A stretch of 64,000 nt of DNA from Gordonia sp. PP30 (lineage in GTDB: Bacteria > Actinomycetota > Actinomycetes > Mycobacteriales > Mycobacteriaceae): the NCBI RefSeq assembly GCF_023100845.1, contig NZ_CP095864.1:4340001-4404000 (forward strand), written 5' to 3'. Shown piece after piece: positions 26,809-35,692 of the stretch (the stretch's first letter is position 1; each line of letters opens with the position of its first letter). Both the position numbers and the translations under genes were made by a program. The notes beneath the pieces are model-generated. The model did no database searches and was not told where the DNA came from. It saw only the letters and a program-made list of their open reading frames with translations.

Positions 26809-27615
26809 ATGAACAATCTGCACCGCGAACTCGCCCCCATCTCGTCCGCCGCCTGGGACGCGATCGAAGAGGAAGCCACCCGTTCGTTCGCCCGCAACAG
26901 CGCCGCGCGGCGCGTCGTCGACGTCGAAGGCCCCCTCGGGCTCGACGTCGACTCCGTGACCCGGGGCCGTCGTGCCAAGATCGATTCCCCCGCCGACGGG
27001 ATCCAGGCGTTTCTACGCCAGGCGCAGCCGCTGGTGGAACTGAAGGTGCCGTTCACGGTGACCCGCGAGGCGATCGACGACGTCGACCGCGGCGCGTCGG
27101 ACAGTGACTGGGACCCGGTGGTCCGGGGCGCCAGCGAACTGGCCCGCGCCGAGGACACCGCCGTCTTCGAGGGCTTCGCCGCCGCCGGTATCACCGGGAT
27201 CACCGAGGCCGCCGCGTCCGAGGCGCTCGACCTGCCCGCCGACGCCGTCGACTTCCCGGACGCGGTCAGCGCCGCCATCAACCGGATGCGCCTGAGTTCG
27301 GTCGACGGACCGTACTCGCTGGTCCTGAGCGCCGACCTGTACGCCGAGGTCAACGAGACCGTCAACGACGGCTACCCGGTGCGCGAGCACCTGCAGCGGA
27401 TCCTCACCGACGGCGAGATCATCTGGGCGCCGGCCATCAGCGGCGCGGTGCTGATCAGCACCCGCGGCGGCGACTTCGAGCTGGCCATCGGCCAGGACGT
27501 CTCGATCGGCTACGACTCGCACGACGCGGACGTAGTGAACCTGTACTTCACCGAGTCGTTCACCTTCCTGACCTACACCCCGGAGGCCGCGGTCCCGCTC
27601 CGCCCCGCGAAGTAG
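26809..27615 (+). CDS. Family 1 encapsulin shell protein
   Basis: This 268-residue HK97-fold nanocompartment protein starts MNNLHRELAPISSAAWDAIEEEA, with family hallmarks RRVVDVEGPLG, VKVPFTVTREAIDD-like LKVPFTVTREAIDDVDRG and the C-terminal DVVNLYFTESFTFLTYTPEAAVPL. Subunits of this length assemble into 24-nm T=1 cages. It lies 49 bp after the DyP gene with AGGAG before the ATG, so both are made from one transcript. No ferritin-like or other cargo gene is nearby. The DyP tail is the only targeting peptide I see in the window. Confidence 0.96.
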   Translation: MNNLHRELAPISSAAWDAIEEEATRSFARNSAARRVVDVEGPLGLDVDSVTRGRRAKIDSPADGIQAFLRQAQPLVELKVPFTVTREAIDDVDRGASDSDWDPVVRGASELARAEDTAVFEGFAAAGITGITEAAASEALDLPADAVDFPDAVSAAINRMRLSSVDGPYSLVLSADLYAEVNETVNDGYPVREHLQRILTDGEIIWAPAISGAVLISTRGGDFELAIGQDVSIGYDSHDADVVNLYFTESFTFLTYTPEAAVPLRPAK

Positions 27616-27642
27616 CCCGCGCGAGCGACACCCGCTCAACCC

Positions 27643-27684
27643 AAGCGACACCCGCCGCCGAAGCGACAGGCGCGGGTGTCGCTT
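27643..27684 (+). terminator. Hairpin with T-rich tail after the encapsulin gene
   Basis: AAGCGACACCCGC pairs with GCGGGTGTCGCTT and is followed by TCTTGT. Further copies of the AGCGACACCCG motif occur at 27634-27644 (approximate) and, inverted, just after 27690, so the hairpin is part of a small cluster of related direct and inverted repeats. The remaining spacer to 27840 shows nothing else clear. Confidence 0.7.
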
Positions 27685-27840
27685 TCTTGTCGGGTGTCGC
27701 GGTCCCGCGGCGGCCGTCGCGGACACCGGACGGGCATTCCGGGCAATCCTCCGGCGAGCGGAATCCGGCCCCGCTGACGGCCGCGCGGATCGGCCGCTAA
27801 TCCCCTCGCCGCTGTCGGGGGCGATGCGTAGGGTGGACGA

Positions 27841-29574
27841 GTGCTGATCCGCCTGCTGCGCACCTACCTGGCGAGGTACGCCCCCAACATCGCCGCCGTC
27901 GTCGGCCTGCAACTGGTGGCCACGGCCGCCATGCTGTACCTGCCGACGCTCAACGCGGACATCATCGACGACGGCGTCGCCAAGGGCGACACCGGTTACA
28001 TTCTCTCGACCGGCGGCTGGATGCTGCTGATCTCGGCGGCCCAGGTGATCTGCTCGGTGTCGGCGATGTACTTCGGCGCCCGCGCCGCGCTCGGCGCCGG
28101 CCGCGACATCCGGCATGACCTGATGCACCGCGTCGACGACTTCTCCGCCCGGGAGGTGGGGAAGTTCGGGGCGCCGTCGCTCATCACCCGCACCACCAAC
28201 GATGTGCAGCAGGTTCAGCTGCTCGCGGTGATGAGCATGTCGATCCTGGTCATGGCCCCGATCATGGGTATCGGCGGCATCATCATGGGTATGCGGATCG
28301 CGCTGTCGATCTCGTGGATCCTGGTGGTCGCGGTCCCGGTCCTCGGCATCACGATGGGCCTGATCATCTCCCGGATGATCCCGGGGTTCCGCGCCATGCA
28401 GGCCCGTATCGACGATGTGAACCGGGTGCTGCGCGAGCAGATCACCGGTATCCGCGTGGTCCGCGCCTTCGTCCGCGAGCGCTACGAGACGCAGCGGTTC
28501 GACGTCGCCAACCGCAGTCTCGCCGATGCGTCGCTGCGCGTCGGCCGGATGATGGCGCTGATGTTCCCGACGGTCATGCTGATCACCAACCTGACACTGA
28601 TCGCGGTGCTCTGGTTCGGCGGCAAACAGATCGACTCGGGCAACGTGCAGATCGGCGATCTGACCGCGATGATCAGCTACGTCATGCAGATCATGATGTC
28701 GGTGATGATGGCGAGCTTCCTGGCGATGATGGCCCCGCGCGCCGGCGTCTGCGCCGATCGCATCTGCGAGGTCCTCGACACCGAGACCTCCGTCAAGCCG
28801 CCGATCGACCCCGTGCCGATCACCGGCGATCCGGCGATCGTGACGTTCGACGACGCCGAGTTCCGCTACCCCGGGGCGACCGCCCCCGTGCTGTCCGGGA
28901 TCGGCTTCACCACCGCGCCGGGCACCACCACCGCGATCGTCGGGTCCACCGGCTCGGGCAAGACCACCCTGATCAACCTGATCCCCCGGCTGCTCGACGT
29001 GACCGGCGGCGCGCTGTCGGTGGGCGGGGTGGATGTGCGCGACGCCGACCCCGACGAACTCCGCCACCACATCGGACTGGTGCCGCAGCGGGCGTACCTG
29101 TTCTCCGGGACCGTCGCCGACAACGTGCGCCAGGGCAAGATCGACGCCACCGACGACGAGATATGGGAGGCGCTGGAGATCGCGCAGGCCGCCGACTTCG
29201 TGCGGGCCATGCCGGACGGGCTGGACACCGACGTCTCCCAGGGCGGCACCACCGTCTCCGGCGGCCAGCGCCAACGACTCGCCATCGCCCGCGCTCTCAT
29301 CCGCAAGCCGTCGATCTACCTGTTCGACGACTCCTTCTCCGCACTCGACCTGGCCACCGACGCCCGGCTGCGGGCAGCGCTCGCACCGGCCACCCGCGCG
29401 GCGGCGGTGATCGTCGTCGCCCAGCGCATCTCGACCATCACCGGCGCCGACCAGATCGTCGTGCTCGATCGCGGTGCGATCGCCGGGATCGGCACCCACG
29501 ACGAACTCCTGGCGACGTGTCCGACATATGCGGAGATAGCCGAGTCCCAGCTGGCGATCGGACAGGCGTCGTGA
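27841..29574 (+). CDS. ABC exporter half-transporter with degenerate ATP site
   Basis: This 577-residue fusion of a type IV ABC transmembrane domain (six helices in about residues 1-310) and an ATPase domain has Walker A GSTGSGKT and signature VSGGQRQ. The Walker B region reads YLFDDSFSALD, with Asp instead of the catalytic Glu, and the switch position is Gln (VVAQRISTI) instead of His. This is typical of the degenerate-site partner in heterodimeric exporters. The GTG at 27841 follows GGGTGG. The next gene overlaps its stop by GTGA and encodes the canonical half. The substrate cannot be read from sequence; the family exports lipids, drugs or peptides. Confidence 0.93.
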   Translation: MLIRLLRTYLARYAPNIAAVVGLQLVATAAMLYLPTLNADIIDDGVAKGDTGYILSTGGWMLLISAAQVICSVSAMYFGARAALGAGRDIRHDLMHRVDDFSAREVGKFGAPSLITRTTNDVQQVQLLAVMSMSILVMAPIMGIGGIIMGMRIALSISWILVVAVPVLGITMGLIISRMIPGFRAMQARIDDVNRVLREQITGIRVVRAFVRERYETQRFDVANRSLADASLRVGRMMALMFPTVMLITNLTLIAVLWFGGKQIDSGNVQIGDLTAMISYVMQIMMSVMMASFLAMMAPRAGVCADRICEVLDTETSVKPPIDPVPITGDPAIVTFDDAEFRYPGATAPVLSGIGFTTAPGTTTAIVGSTGSGKTTLINLIPRLLDVTGGALSVGGVDVRDADPDELRHHIGLVPQRAYLFSGTVADNVRQGKIDATDDEIWEALEIAQAADFVRAMPDGLDTDVSQGGTTVSGGQRQRLAIARALIRKPSIYLFDDSFSALDLATDARLRAALAPATRAAAVIVVAQRISTITGADQIVVLDRGAIAGIGTHDELLATCPTYAEIAESQLAIGQAS

Positions 29575-31493
29575 CGCGCGGCGGCCCGCCCGGGATGGCC
29601 CCGGCGCAGGAGAAGGCCAAGAGCTTCGGGCCGACGCTGCGGCGGCTGGTCGGGCAGCTCGGCGCGTACCGGGTCCGGTTGCTGGTGGTGCTGGCGTCCA
29701 TCGTCGGCTCGGTGACGCTGACCGCGATCGCCCCGCGCATCCTCGGCGATGCCACCAATCTGCTGTTCGAGGGCGTGATCGGCAGTCGTCTGCCCGCCGG
29801 GATCAGCAAGGAGCAGGCCGTCGAGGGGCTGCGGAGCCACGGACAGAACACCTTCGCCGACATGGTCTCGTCGATGAACGTCGTCCCCGGCCACGGTATC
29901 GACTTCAGCGCGGTGGGCCGGGTGCTGACGACGGTGCTGGTCCTGTACGTCAGTTCGGCGATCCTCGGCTGGCTGTCGGCGTATCTGCTGAATCAGGTGG
30001 TGGTCGGGACCATCGCGGCGCTGCGCGCCGACGTCGAGACCAAGGTGCACCGGCTGCCGCTCTCGTACTACGACGCCGCCGCGCGCGGCGATCTGCTCAG
30101 CCGCGTCACCAACGACCTCGACAATCTGTCGCAGAGCCTGCAGCAGACCATCAGCCAGTTGCTGAACTCGATCCTGACGGTCATCGCCATCCTCATCATG
30201 ATGCTGACCATCTCGCCGCTGCTGTCGCTGATCGCGATCGCGACGGTGCCGCTCGCGGTGATCGCGACGGCGATGATCGCCAAGCGCTCCAAACCGCACT
30301 TCATCGGCCAGTGGAGCTCCACCGGCAAGCTGAACGCGCAGGTCGAGGAGACCTTCACCGGACACGAGATCGTGAAGGCGTTCGGGCGCCGCGAGGAGGT
30401 GGAGCGCGTCTTCGACGAACAGAACGAGGCGCTCTACGCCTCGAGCTGGAAGGCGCAGTTCATCTCCGGCATCATCATGCCGGCGATCATGTTCCTCGGG
30501 AACCTGAACTATGTCGCGGTGGCCGTCGTCGGCGGTCTGCGAGTGGCCTCCGGGCAGCTGAGCCTCGGCGAGGTGCAGGCCTTCATCCAGTACTCGCGCC
30601 AGTTCACCCAGCCGCTCACCCAGATCGGGTCGATGTTCAACCTGATGCAGAGCGGCGTGGCCTCCGCCGAGCGCATCTACGACGTGCTCGACGAGCCCGA
30701 GGAGTCCCCCGATCCGGCCGAGCCGATCACCCCGGCGACCGACACCGGGCACATCGTGTTCGACGACGTCAGCTTCCGCTACCGCGCGGACCGGCCGCTC
30801 ATCGAGCACCTGTCGCTGGATGCCGAGCCGGGGCACATGATCGCCATCGTCGGGCCGACGGGCGCGGGCAAGACCACCCTGGTGAACCTCATCATGCGGT
30901 TCTACGAGGTGGACTCCGGCCGCATTCTGATCGACGGCGCCGACGCGGCGAAGATGACCCGGGACGACCTGCGCGAACGCACCGGCATGGTGCTGCAGGA
31001 CTCGTGGCTGTTCGGCGGCACCATCTACGACAACATCGCCTACGGCGATCCGTCCGCGAGCCGCGAGCAGGTGATGGAGGCGGCCCGGGTGAGTCACGTG
31101 GACCACTTCGTCCGCACGTTGCCCGACGGCTACGAGACGGTGATCGACGACGAGGGCGGCGGCGTCAGCGCTGGTGAGCGGCAGCTGATCACCATCGCGC
31201 GCGCCTTCCTGGCGCAGCCGACTATCCTGATCCTGGACGAGGCCACCAGCTCGGTCGACACCCGCACCGAGCTGCTGATCAGCCAGGCGATGGCCAACCT
31301 GCGGCGCGGCGCCGGCGGCGACCGTACGAGCTTCGTGATCGCCCACCGTCTGTCGACCATCCGGAACGCGGATCTGATCGTGGTGATGGAGGAGGGCGCG
31401 ATCGTGGAGCAGGGCACGCACGACGAGCTCATCGCCGCCCGCGGCGCGTACTTCCGGCTTTACAACGCGCAGTTCGCGGGTGCCGTCGAATGA
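29571..31493 (+). CDS. ABC exporter half-transporter, canonical ATP site partner
   Basis: This 640-residue partner starts at a GTG that overlaps the previous stop (GTGA), which implies translational coupling. It has six membrane helices with a long first extracellular loop (about residues 60-125, with SKEQAVEGLRSHGQNTFADM). Its ATPase has Walker A GPTGAGKTT, signature VSAGERQ, Walker B ILILDEATSS with catalytic Glu and switch VIAHRLSTI. With the preceding protein it should form one heterodimeric exporter with a single fully active ATP site. The NirK-like gene starts about 50 bp later and may have its own promoter. Confidence 0.94.
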   Translation: MTRGGPPGMAPAQEKAKSFGPTLRRLVGQLGAYRVRLLVVLASIVGSVTLTAIAPRILGDATNLLFEGVIGSRLPAGISKEQAVEGLRSHGQNTFADMVSSMNVVPGHGIDFSAVGRVLTTVLVLYVSSAILGWLSAYLLNQVVVGTIAALRADVETKVHRLPLSYYDAAARGDLLSRVTNDLDNLSQSLQQTISQLLNSILTVIAILIMMLTISPLLSLIAIATVPLAVIATAMIAKRSKPHFIGQWSSTGKLNAQVEETFTGHEIVKAFGRREEVERVFDEQNEALYASSWKAQFISGIIMPAIMFLGNLNYVAVAVVGGLRVASGQLSLGEVQAFIQYSRQFTQPLTQIGSMFNLMQSGVASAERIYDVLDEPEESPDPAEPITPATDTGHIVFDDVSFRYRADRPLIEHLSLDAEPGHMIAIVGPTGAGKTTLVNLIMRFYEVDSGRILIDGADAAKMTRDDLRERTGMVLQDSWLFGGTIYDNIAYGDPSASREQVMEAARVSHVDHFVRTLPDGYETVIDDEGGGVSAGERQLITIARAFLAQPTILILDEATSSVDTRTELLISQAMANLRRGAGGDRTSFVIAHRLSTIRNADLIVVMEEGAIVEQGTHDELIAARGAYFRLYNAQFAGAVE

Positions 31494-31527
31494 GAGCGTG
31501 ACCAACGCCTCCCGATTTAGCGGAATG

Positions 31528-31549
31528 CTCCTCCGTAATATCGGAGGAG
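31528..31549. promoter_or_regulatory. Inverted repeat overlapping a likely -10 element of the NirK-like gene
   Basis: The perfect arms CTCCTCCG and CGGAGGAG flank TAATAT (31536-31541). TAATAT is a good -10 hexamer, and the GTG at 31549 lies 7 bp after it, which fits a leaderless transcript. A protein bound to the repeat would block the promoter. The regulator is unknown; nitrite- or NO-responsive Rrf2-type repressors are one possibility. Confidence 0.55.
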
Positions 31550-34197
31550 TGAGTACTCCCGCAGACCGCCGTCGCCCGAAGAGCTGGCACCGACTGGCCG
31601 GCCTGCCGGTGCGCGTGTGGATGGTGGTGCTGATCGGAATCGGGCTCGCCCACTGGGCGCTGCCGGATGCGCGGTGGCTGCTGGTGCATGTCTTCACGAT
31701 CGGGCTGGTGACCAATTCGATCGTGCTCTGGTCGCAGACCCTCGCCGAACGCTTCTTCGGCTATCCGCTGCCGGAGGCACGACGCCCCCGGCAACTCGCC
31801 CGGATCTACGCGCTCAACGCCGGACTCGTGGTGACCATCGTCGGCATGCTCGGCGCGTGGTGGCCGGTCACCATGGCCGGGGCGATCGTGATCGGCGGTG
31901 TGGTCGCCTGGCACTGCGCGGCATTGGCGCGGCTGATCGTGGAGGCGCAGCGGCATCGCGAGGCGGCCGGCGAGGGACCGGCCGAGAACGCGCTCAACGC
32001 GTGGTTCTTCGTGGTCGCTGCGTCATTGCTGCCGGTCGGCGCCGGATTCGGGGTGGCGCTGGCCTACGGATTCGCCGATCCGGAGCAGGCCGGGTTCCTG
32101 GTGACCCACCAGGCGCTCAACATCCTCGGCTTCCTCGGGATCACCGCCGCCGGGGTACTGATGCTGATGTTCCCGCGGCTGCTCGGCGCGGCGAAGCTCG
32201 GTCAACGACGTCGGCCGTACGCGCTCGTCGTGCTGCCCACCGGTATCGCGATCACCATCGCCGGCGCGCTGAGCGACCACCCGGTGCTCGCCGCCGCCGG
32301 GATCGGCGTGTACCTGGCCGGGTGGCTGATCGTCGCGGGACCGTTCGTGCCCGCCGCGCTGGCGAATCCGCCGCGCGGCTACGCCCCGGCGTCGATCTGC
32401 GCCGCCCTGCTGTGGCTGTTCGGCTCGCTGATCGCGTACGCGACGACGCTGGTCACCGGACCGTTCGTGACCGCCCGCATCACCCTGCTCACCGTCTGGT
32501 TCCTCGCCGGGTTCGCCGGACAGCTGCTGTTCGGCGTGATGAGCCATCTGATGCCGACGATGATGGGCCCGGGTCCGGTCGCGGCCGCCGGGAAGGCCCG
32601 GATGGACCGCTGGTGGCTGTGGCGGGTGCTAGTGATCAACGGCGGCCTGGTGCTGTGGCTGTTGCCGCTCGACAGCTGGGTCAAGGTCGCGGTGTCGTCG
32701 CTGGTGATGCTGGCGTTCATCATGTTCCTGCCGATCATGATCGCGGCGGCGCGCGCCGCCATGACGGCCCGGAAGGCGCTCGCCGAGCCGGAACCGGTGG
32801 AATCGCGGTCGGGCTCGCACATCCCCGTCGCGCCGGAATCACGAGCGCCCCGAACACCGCAACTCGGCTTACAGGCGGTCGCCGCGGCGGCCGCGCTCGC
32901 CCTGGTGGTCTCGGTCGGTCTCGCCCTCGGCGGCGGCAGCGGCGGGCAGATCACGGACGCGGCCGGCGGCGTGACCCCGACCGGCCACACCACCACCGCG
33001 AAGATCGCCGCGGTGAGCATGCGGTTCACCCCGGACACCATCACGGTCCCGGCCGGCGATCGGCTGGTGATCGAGGTGGCCAACAAGGACTCCCAGGTGC
33101 ACGACCTGGTTCTCGCCACCGGAGCGACCACCGGCCGCATCGCGCCCGGCGCCACCGCGAAAGTCGACGCCGGGGTGATCGGCCGGTCGATCGAGGGCTG
33201 GTGCTCGATCGTCGGGCACCGCCAGCAGGGCATGGTCCTGCACATCCGGACCAGCGGCGGCACCGCTGACGACGGCGGCGCGACCGCGCACGACCAGCAT
33301 TCCGGTCACGGCGGCCCGCCCGTCATCGACCTGCAGAAGCAGCCCGGCCCGGGCTTCACCGCCCGCGACGCACGACTCGCACCGGCGCCCGGCGGCACGC
33401 TGCATCGGGTGACGTTCGAGGTGACCGAGGACCAGGCCGAGGTCGCACCCGGCGTGCGGCAGACGGTCTGGACATACAACGGCAAGCCGATGGGACCGAC
33501 CCTGCGCGGCCGGATCGGCGACGTCTTCGAGGTGACCCTGGTGAACCACGGCACCATGGCGCACTCCGTCGACTTCCACGCCGGGATGGTGAGTCCCGAC
33601 CAGAACATGCGCGACATCGACCCCGGTCAGACGCTGGTCTACCGATTCCGCGCCGAGCACACCGGCATCTGGCTGTATCACTGCGCCACCGCACCGATGG
33701 CCGCGCACCTCGCCGCCGGCATGTACGGCGCCGTCGTGATCGACCCGCCCGATCTCGCCCCCGTCTCCGCGCAGTACCTGTTCGTCCAGGCCGAGGCCTA
33801 CCTGGGCGCGAACGGGGATCCGGTCGACGCCGACAAGGTCGCCGCGAACACCCCCGACCTGGTGATGTTCAACGGTTACGCGAACCAGTACGTCTACCGG
33901 CCGCTGCACGCGAAGGTCGGCGACCGCATCCGCATGTGGGTGCTCGACGCCGGACCGAACGCCCCGCTCGCCTTCCACGTGATCGGCACCCAGTTCGACG
34001 TCGTGTACTCCGAGGGCGCGTACCTGCTGCCACCCGGCGATCCGGCGCACGGCGGCTCCCAGGCGCTGGCCCTGCAGCCCGCCCAGGGCGGCTTCGTGGA
34101 GATGACCTTCGCCGAGCCCGGCACCTATACCTTCCTCAATCACCGCATGGTCGACGGCGACCGCGGCGCGATGGGCAAGATCGTCGTGACGGAGTGA
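31549..34197 (+). CDS. Membrane-cupredoxin-NirK fusion (copper nitrite reductase-like)
   Basis: This protein of about 882 residues has three parts. Residues about 1-440 are a multi-helix membrane domain with conserved His in VHVFTIGLV, THQALNILGF and GVMSHLMP. Next is a cupredoxin with type-1 copper ligands in VHDL and WCSIVGHRQQGM. Last is a two-domain copper nitrite reductase of AniA/NirK type. There HSVDFH supplies His and the catalytic Asp, YHCATAPMAAHLAAGM carries the His-Cys-His-Met set, AFHVIG the second catalytic His and LNHRMVDG the last type-2 ligand. It should reduce nitrite to NO, with electrons passed from membrane to cupredoxin. The start is uncertain: GTG 31498 and ATG 31525 are in frame. 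Confidence 0.8.
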   Translation: MSTPADRRRPKSWHRLAGLPVRVWMVVLIGIGLAHWALPDARWLLVHVFTIGLVTNSIVLWSQTLAERFFGYPLPEARRPRQLARIYALNAGLVVTIVGMLGAWWPVTMAGAIVIGGVVAWHCAALARLIVEAQRHREAAGEGPAENALNAWFFVVAASLLPVGAGFGVALAYGFADPEQAGFLVTHQALNILGFLGITAAGVLMLMFPRLLGAAKLGQRRRPYALVVLPTGIAITIAGALSDHPVLAAAGIGVYLAGWLIVAGPFVPAALANPPRGYAPASICAALLWLFGSLIAYATTLVTGPFVTARITLLTVWFLAGFAGQLLFGVMSHLMPTMMGPGPVAAAGKARMDRWWLWRVLVINGGLVLWLLPLDSWVKVAVSSLVMLAFIMFLPIMIAAARAAMTARKALAEPEPVESRSGSHIPVAPESRAPRTPQLGLQAVAAAAALALVVSVGLALGGGSGGQITDAAGGVTPTGHTTTAKIAAVSMRFTPDTITVPAGDRLVIEVANKDSQVHDLVLATGATTGRIAPGATAKVDAGVIGRSIEGWCSIVGHRQQGMVLHIRTSGGTADDGGATAHDQHSGHGGPPVIDLQKQPGPGFTARDARLAPAPGGTLHRVTFEVTEDQAEVAPGVRQTVWTYNGKPMGPTLRGRIGDVFEVTLVNHGTMAHSVDFHAGMVSPDQNMRDIDPGQTLVYRFRAEHTGIWLYHCATAPMAAHLAAGMYGAVVIDPPDLAPVSAQYLFVQAEAYLGANGDPVDADKVAANTPDLVMFNGYANQYVYRPLHAKVGDRIRMWVLDAGPNAPLAFHVIGTQFDVVYSEGAYLLPPGDPAHGGSQALALQPAQGGFVEMTFAEPGTYTFLNHRMVDGDRGAMGKIVVTE

Positions 34198-34244
34198 AGC
34201 CGCCCCGCATGACGACGGCGCCCTGACGGTCCACGTGCCGGATA

Positions 34245-34262
34245 CGGCCGCGTGAGCGGCCG
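34245..34262. terminator. Small GC hairpin after the NirK-like gene
   Basis: CGGCCGC-GTGA-GCGGCCG lies 48 bp beyond the stop, in the gap between convergent genes. It could terminate either transcript, but short GC palindromes are common in DNA of this composition. Confidence 0.35.
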
Positions 34263-34327
34263 GAGTGCCGTGGTCGTGCGGGAACGACTCCGGCGGGGGC
34301 TCGGCGACCGCGGATGACGACCCGTGA

Positions 34328-34774
34328 TCAGCCGTCGCGGAGGGTGCGGGCCGCGCTGGTGGCGAGCGTGTCGGCGATCTCGTTGTAATGGTCGCCGTTG
34401 TGGCCCTTCACCCACCGCCACTCGACCGTGTGCCGCTTCTCCTCGTCGACCAGGCGCTGCCACAGCTCGGCGTTCTTCACCGGCTTCTTCGCCGCCGTCT
34501 TCCAGCCGTTGCGCTGCCAGCCGGCCACCCACTTGGTGATGCCGTCCCGGACGTACACCGAGTCGGTGTAGATCACCACGGTCGACGGCCGGGTCAGCGC
34601 GGCGAGGCCCTCGATGGCGGCCTGCAGCTCCATCCGGTTGTTGGTGGTGTCCGGCTCCGCCCCGGAGAGCTGCTTCTCGGTGCCCTTGTAGCGGAGCACC
34701 GCACCCCAGCCGCCCGGACCGGGATTGCCCAGGCATGCACCGTCTGTCGAGATCTCCACCACCGCGTCGCTCAC
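34328..34774 (-). CDS. rnhA: Ribonuclease HI
   Basis: This 148-residue enzyme cleaves the RNA strand of RNA-DNA hybrids. The catalytic acids are visible in [17 protein letters not shown] (Asp), [13 protein letters not shown] (Glu), [12 protein letters not shown] (Asp) and the late [14 protein letters not shown] (His and Asp), together with the handle region [16 protein letters not shown]. It is the single-domain form, without the phosphatase-like C-terminal domain of mycobacterial Rv2228c. The GTG at 34774 has no clear ribosome-binding site, but TAATCT ends 8 bp upstream, so the transcript may be leaderless. A DUF1697 gene is divergent. Confidence 0.95.
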   Translation of the reverse strand: MSDAVVEISTDGACLGNPGPGGWGAVLRYKGTEKQLSGAEPDTTNNRMELQAAIEGLAALTRPSTVVIYTDSVYVRDGITKWVAGWQRNGWKTAAKKPVKNAELWQRLVDEEKRHTVEWRWVKGHNGDHYNEIADTLATSAARTLRDG

Positions 34775-34946
34775 GGGGGACCAGATTACCGGTGAACGGT
34801 GCCGAGCCCGCGGGTCCTGAGCAGGCGTGGCGGAGCTTGCGACGACGCGCGGCCGAAGGGCGGCCGCCGGGGGTTCCGCGGGTACCGAGCCCACCGAAGC
34901 ACGACCACCGTGGACGCCGAGTGACCGGCCGTGGAAACCTGGGGAC

Positions 34947-35576
34947 ATGTCCGACGACGAGCCCCGCGTCTACCTCTTCCGCGCCGTGAACGTCGGGGGC
35001 GCCAAGCTGCCGATGGCCCGGCTTCGGGAGATCGCGACCGAGCTGGGCGCCACCGCCGTCTCGACGTACATCGCGTCGGGCAATCTGATCTGCGTGCCTC
35101 CCGCCCTTCGACGGGCTGCTCAGAGGCCGGACGACAACGCCCACGGGCCGGAAGACGGCACCCAGCGAACGGCGGAGGGCTTCGAGCGCGCGTTGGAACG
35201 CGCCGTCGAGGAGGAATTCGGGTTCTTCCGGGAAGTGATCTCCCGGAGCGCCGATCAGCTAGAGAAGGCCCTGGCCGCCTATCCGTTCGGCACGCCGCCG
35301 GGCTATCCGGAGGCGCCGTCGGCACACATCTGTTTCCTCGCGGGCACCCCGGATCCGGCGAGGGCGGCGGAATTCGTCGCCCGCGATTTCGGCGCCGGGG
35401 AACTGCTCGCGGTGATCGGCGACGACCTGCATCTGGCGTACCCGGGCGGGGCGGGCAAGACCAAGCTGACCCCGCCGGCGATCGCCAAGGGCCTCGGCTA
35501 CCCGGGGACGGCCCGCAACCTGCGCACCGTCGCCAAGCTCATCGACCTCGCCACGGCGGCGTCCACGACGCAGTGA
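34947..35576 (+). CDS. DUF1697 family protein with internal insertion
   Basis: This 209-residue member of the DUF1697 family has conserved [10 protein letters not shown] and YIASGNL near the start, and AYPFGTPP and [28 protein letters not shown] near the end. The biochemical role is unknown. Between YIASGNLIC and the family segment beginning near [11 protein letters not shown] there is an unusual insert of about 20 residues rich in Pro, Arg and Asp. It is coded by a stretch containing CCCTTCGACGGGCTGCTCAG, which looks like a small palindromic repeat element that entered the frame. The ATG at 34947 follows GGGGAC. Confidence 0.82.
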   Translation: MSDDEPRVYLFRAVNVGGAKLPMARLREIATELGATAVSTYIASGNLICVPPALRRAAQRPDDNAHGPEDGTQRTAEGFERALERAVEEEFGFFREVISRSADQLEKALAAYPFGTPPGYPEAPSAHICFLAGTPDPARAAEFVARDFGAGELLAVIGDDLHLAYPGGAGKTKLTPPAIAKGLGYPGTARNLRTVAKLIDLATAASTTQ

Positions 35577-35597
35577 TCTTCCTTTCTCACTGAATCC

Positions 35598-35616
35598 TAT
35601 GGCTAGCCTTACCGAA
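35598..35616. promoter_or_regulatory. IdeR/DtxR-like iron box
   Basis: TATGGCTAGCCTTACCGAA matches 14 of 19 positions of the IdeR consensus TTAGGTTAGSCTAACCTAA, including most of the inner AG-CT core. It lies 77 to 95 bp upstream of the secreted propeller gene, so that gene may be repressed under iron-replete conditions. Confidence 0.55.
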
Positions 35617-35692
35617 GGCTGATGGCCTAGTGTGACACGCGGTACGACTCGCCCGGGTCGGGGATTCGGGCGCCCCACGAGGAGACACTCCG

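Noticed and set aside
27616-27720. CRISPR or mobile element from repeated AGCGACACCCG
   Set aside because: The repeats are short, irregularly spaced and both direct and inverted. They are better explained as a terminator cluster.
28314-29570. Long N-terminal extension of the second ABC half-transporter
   Set aside because: It reads through the first ABC gene in another frame. The GTG at 29571 with a GTGA overlap is the natural start.
34245-34262. Operator palindrome CGGCCGCGTGAGCGGCCG
   Set aside because: It is downstream of genes on both sides and purely GC; it is listed only as a weak terminator.
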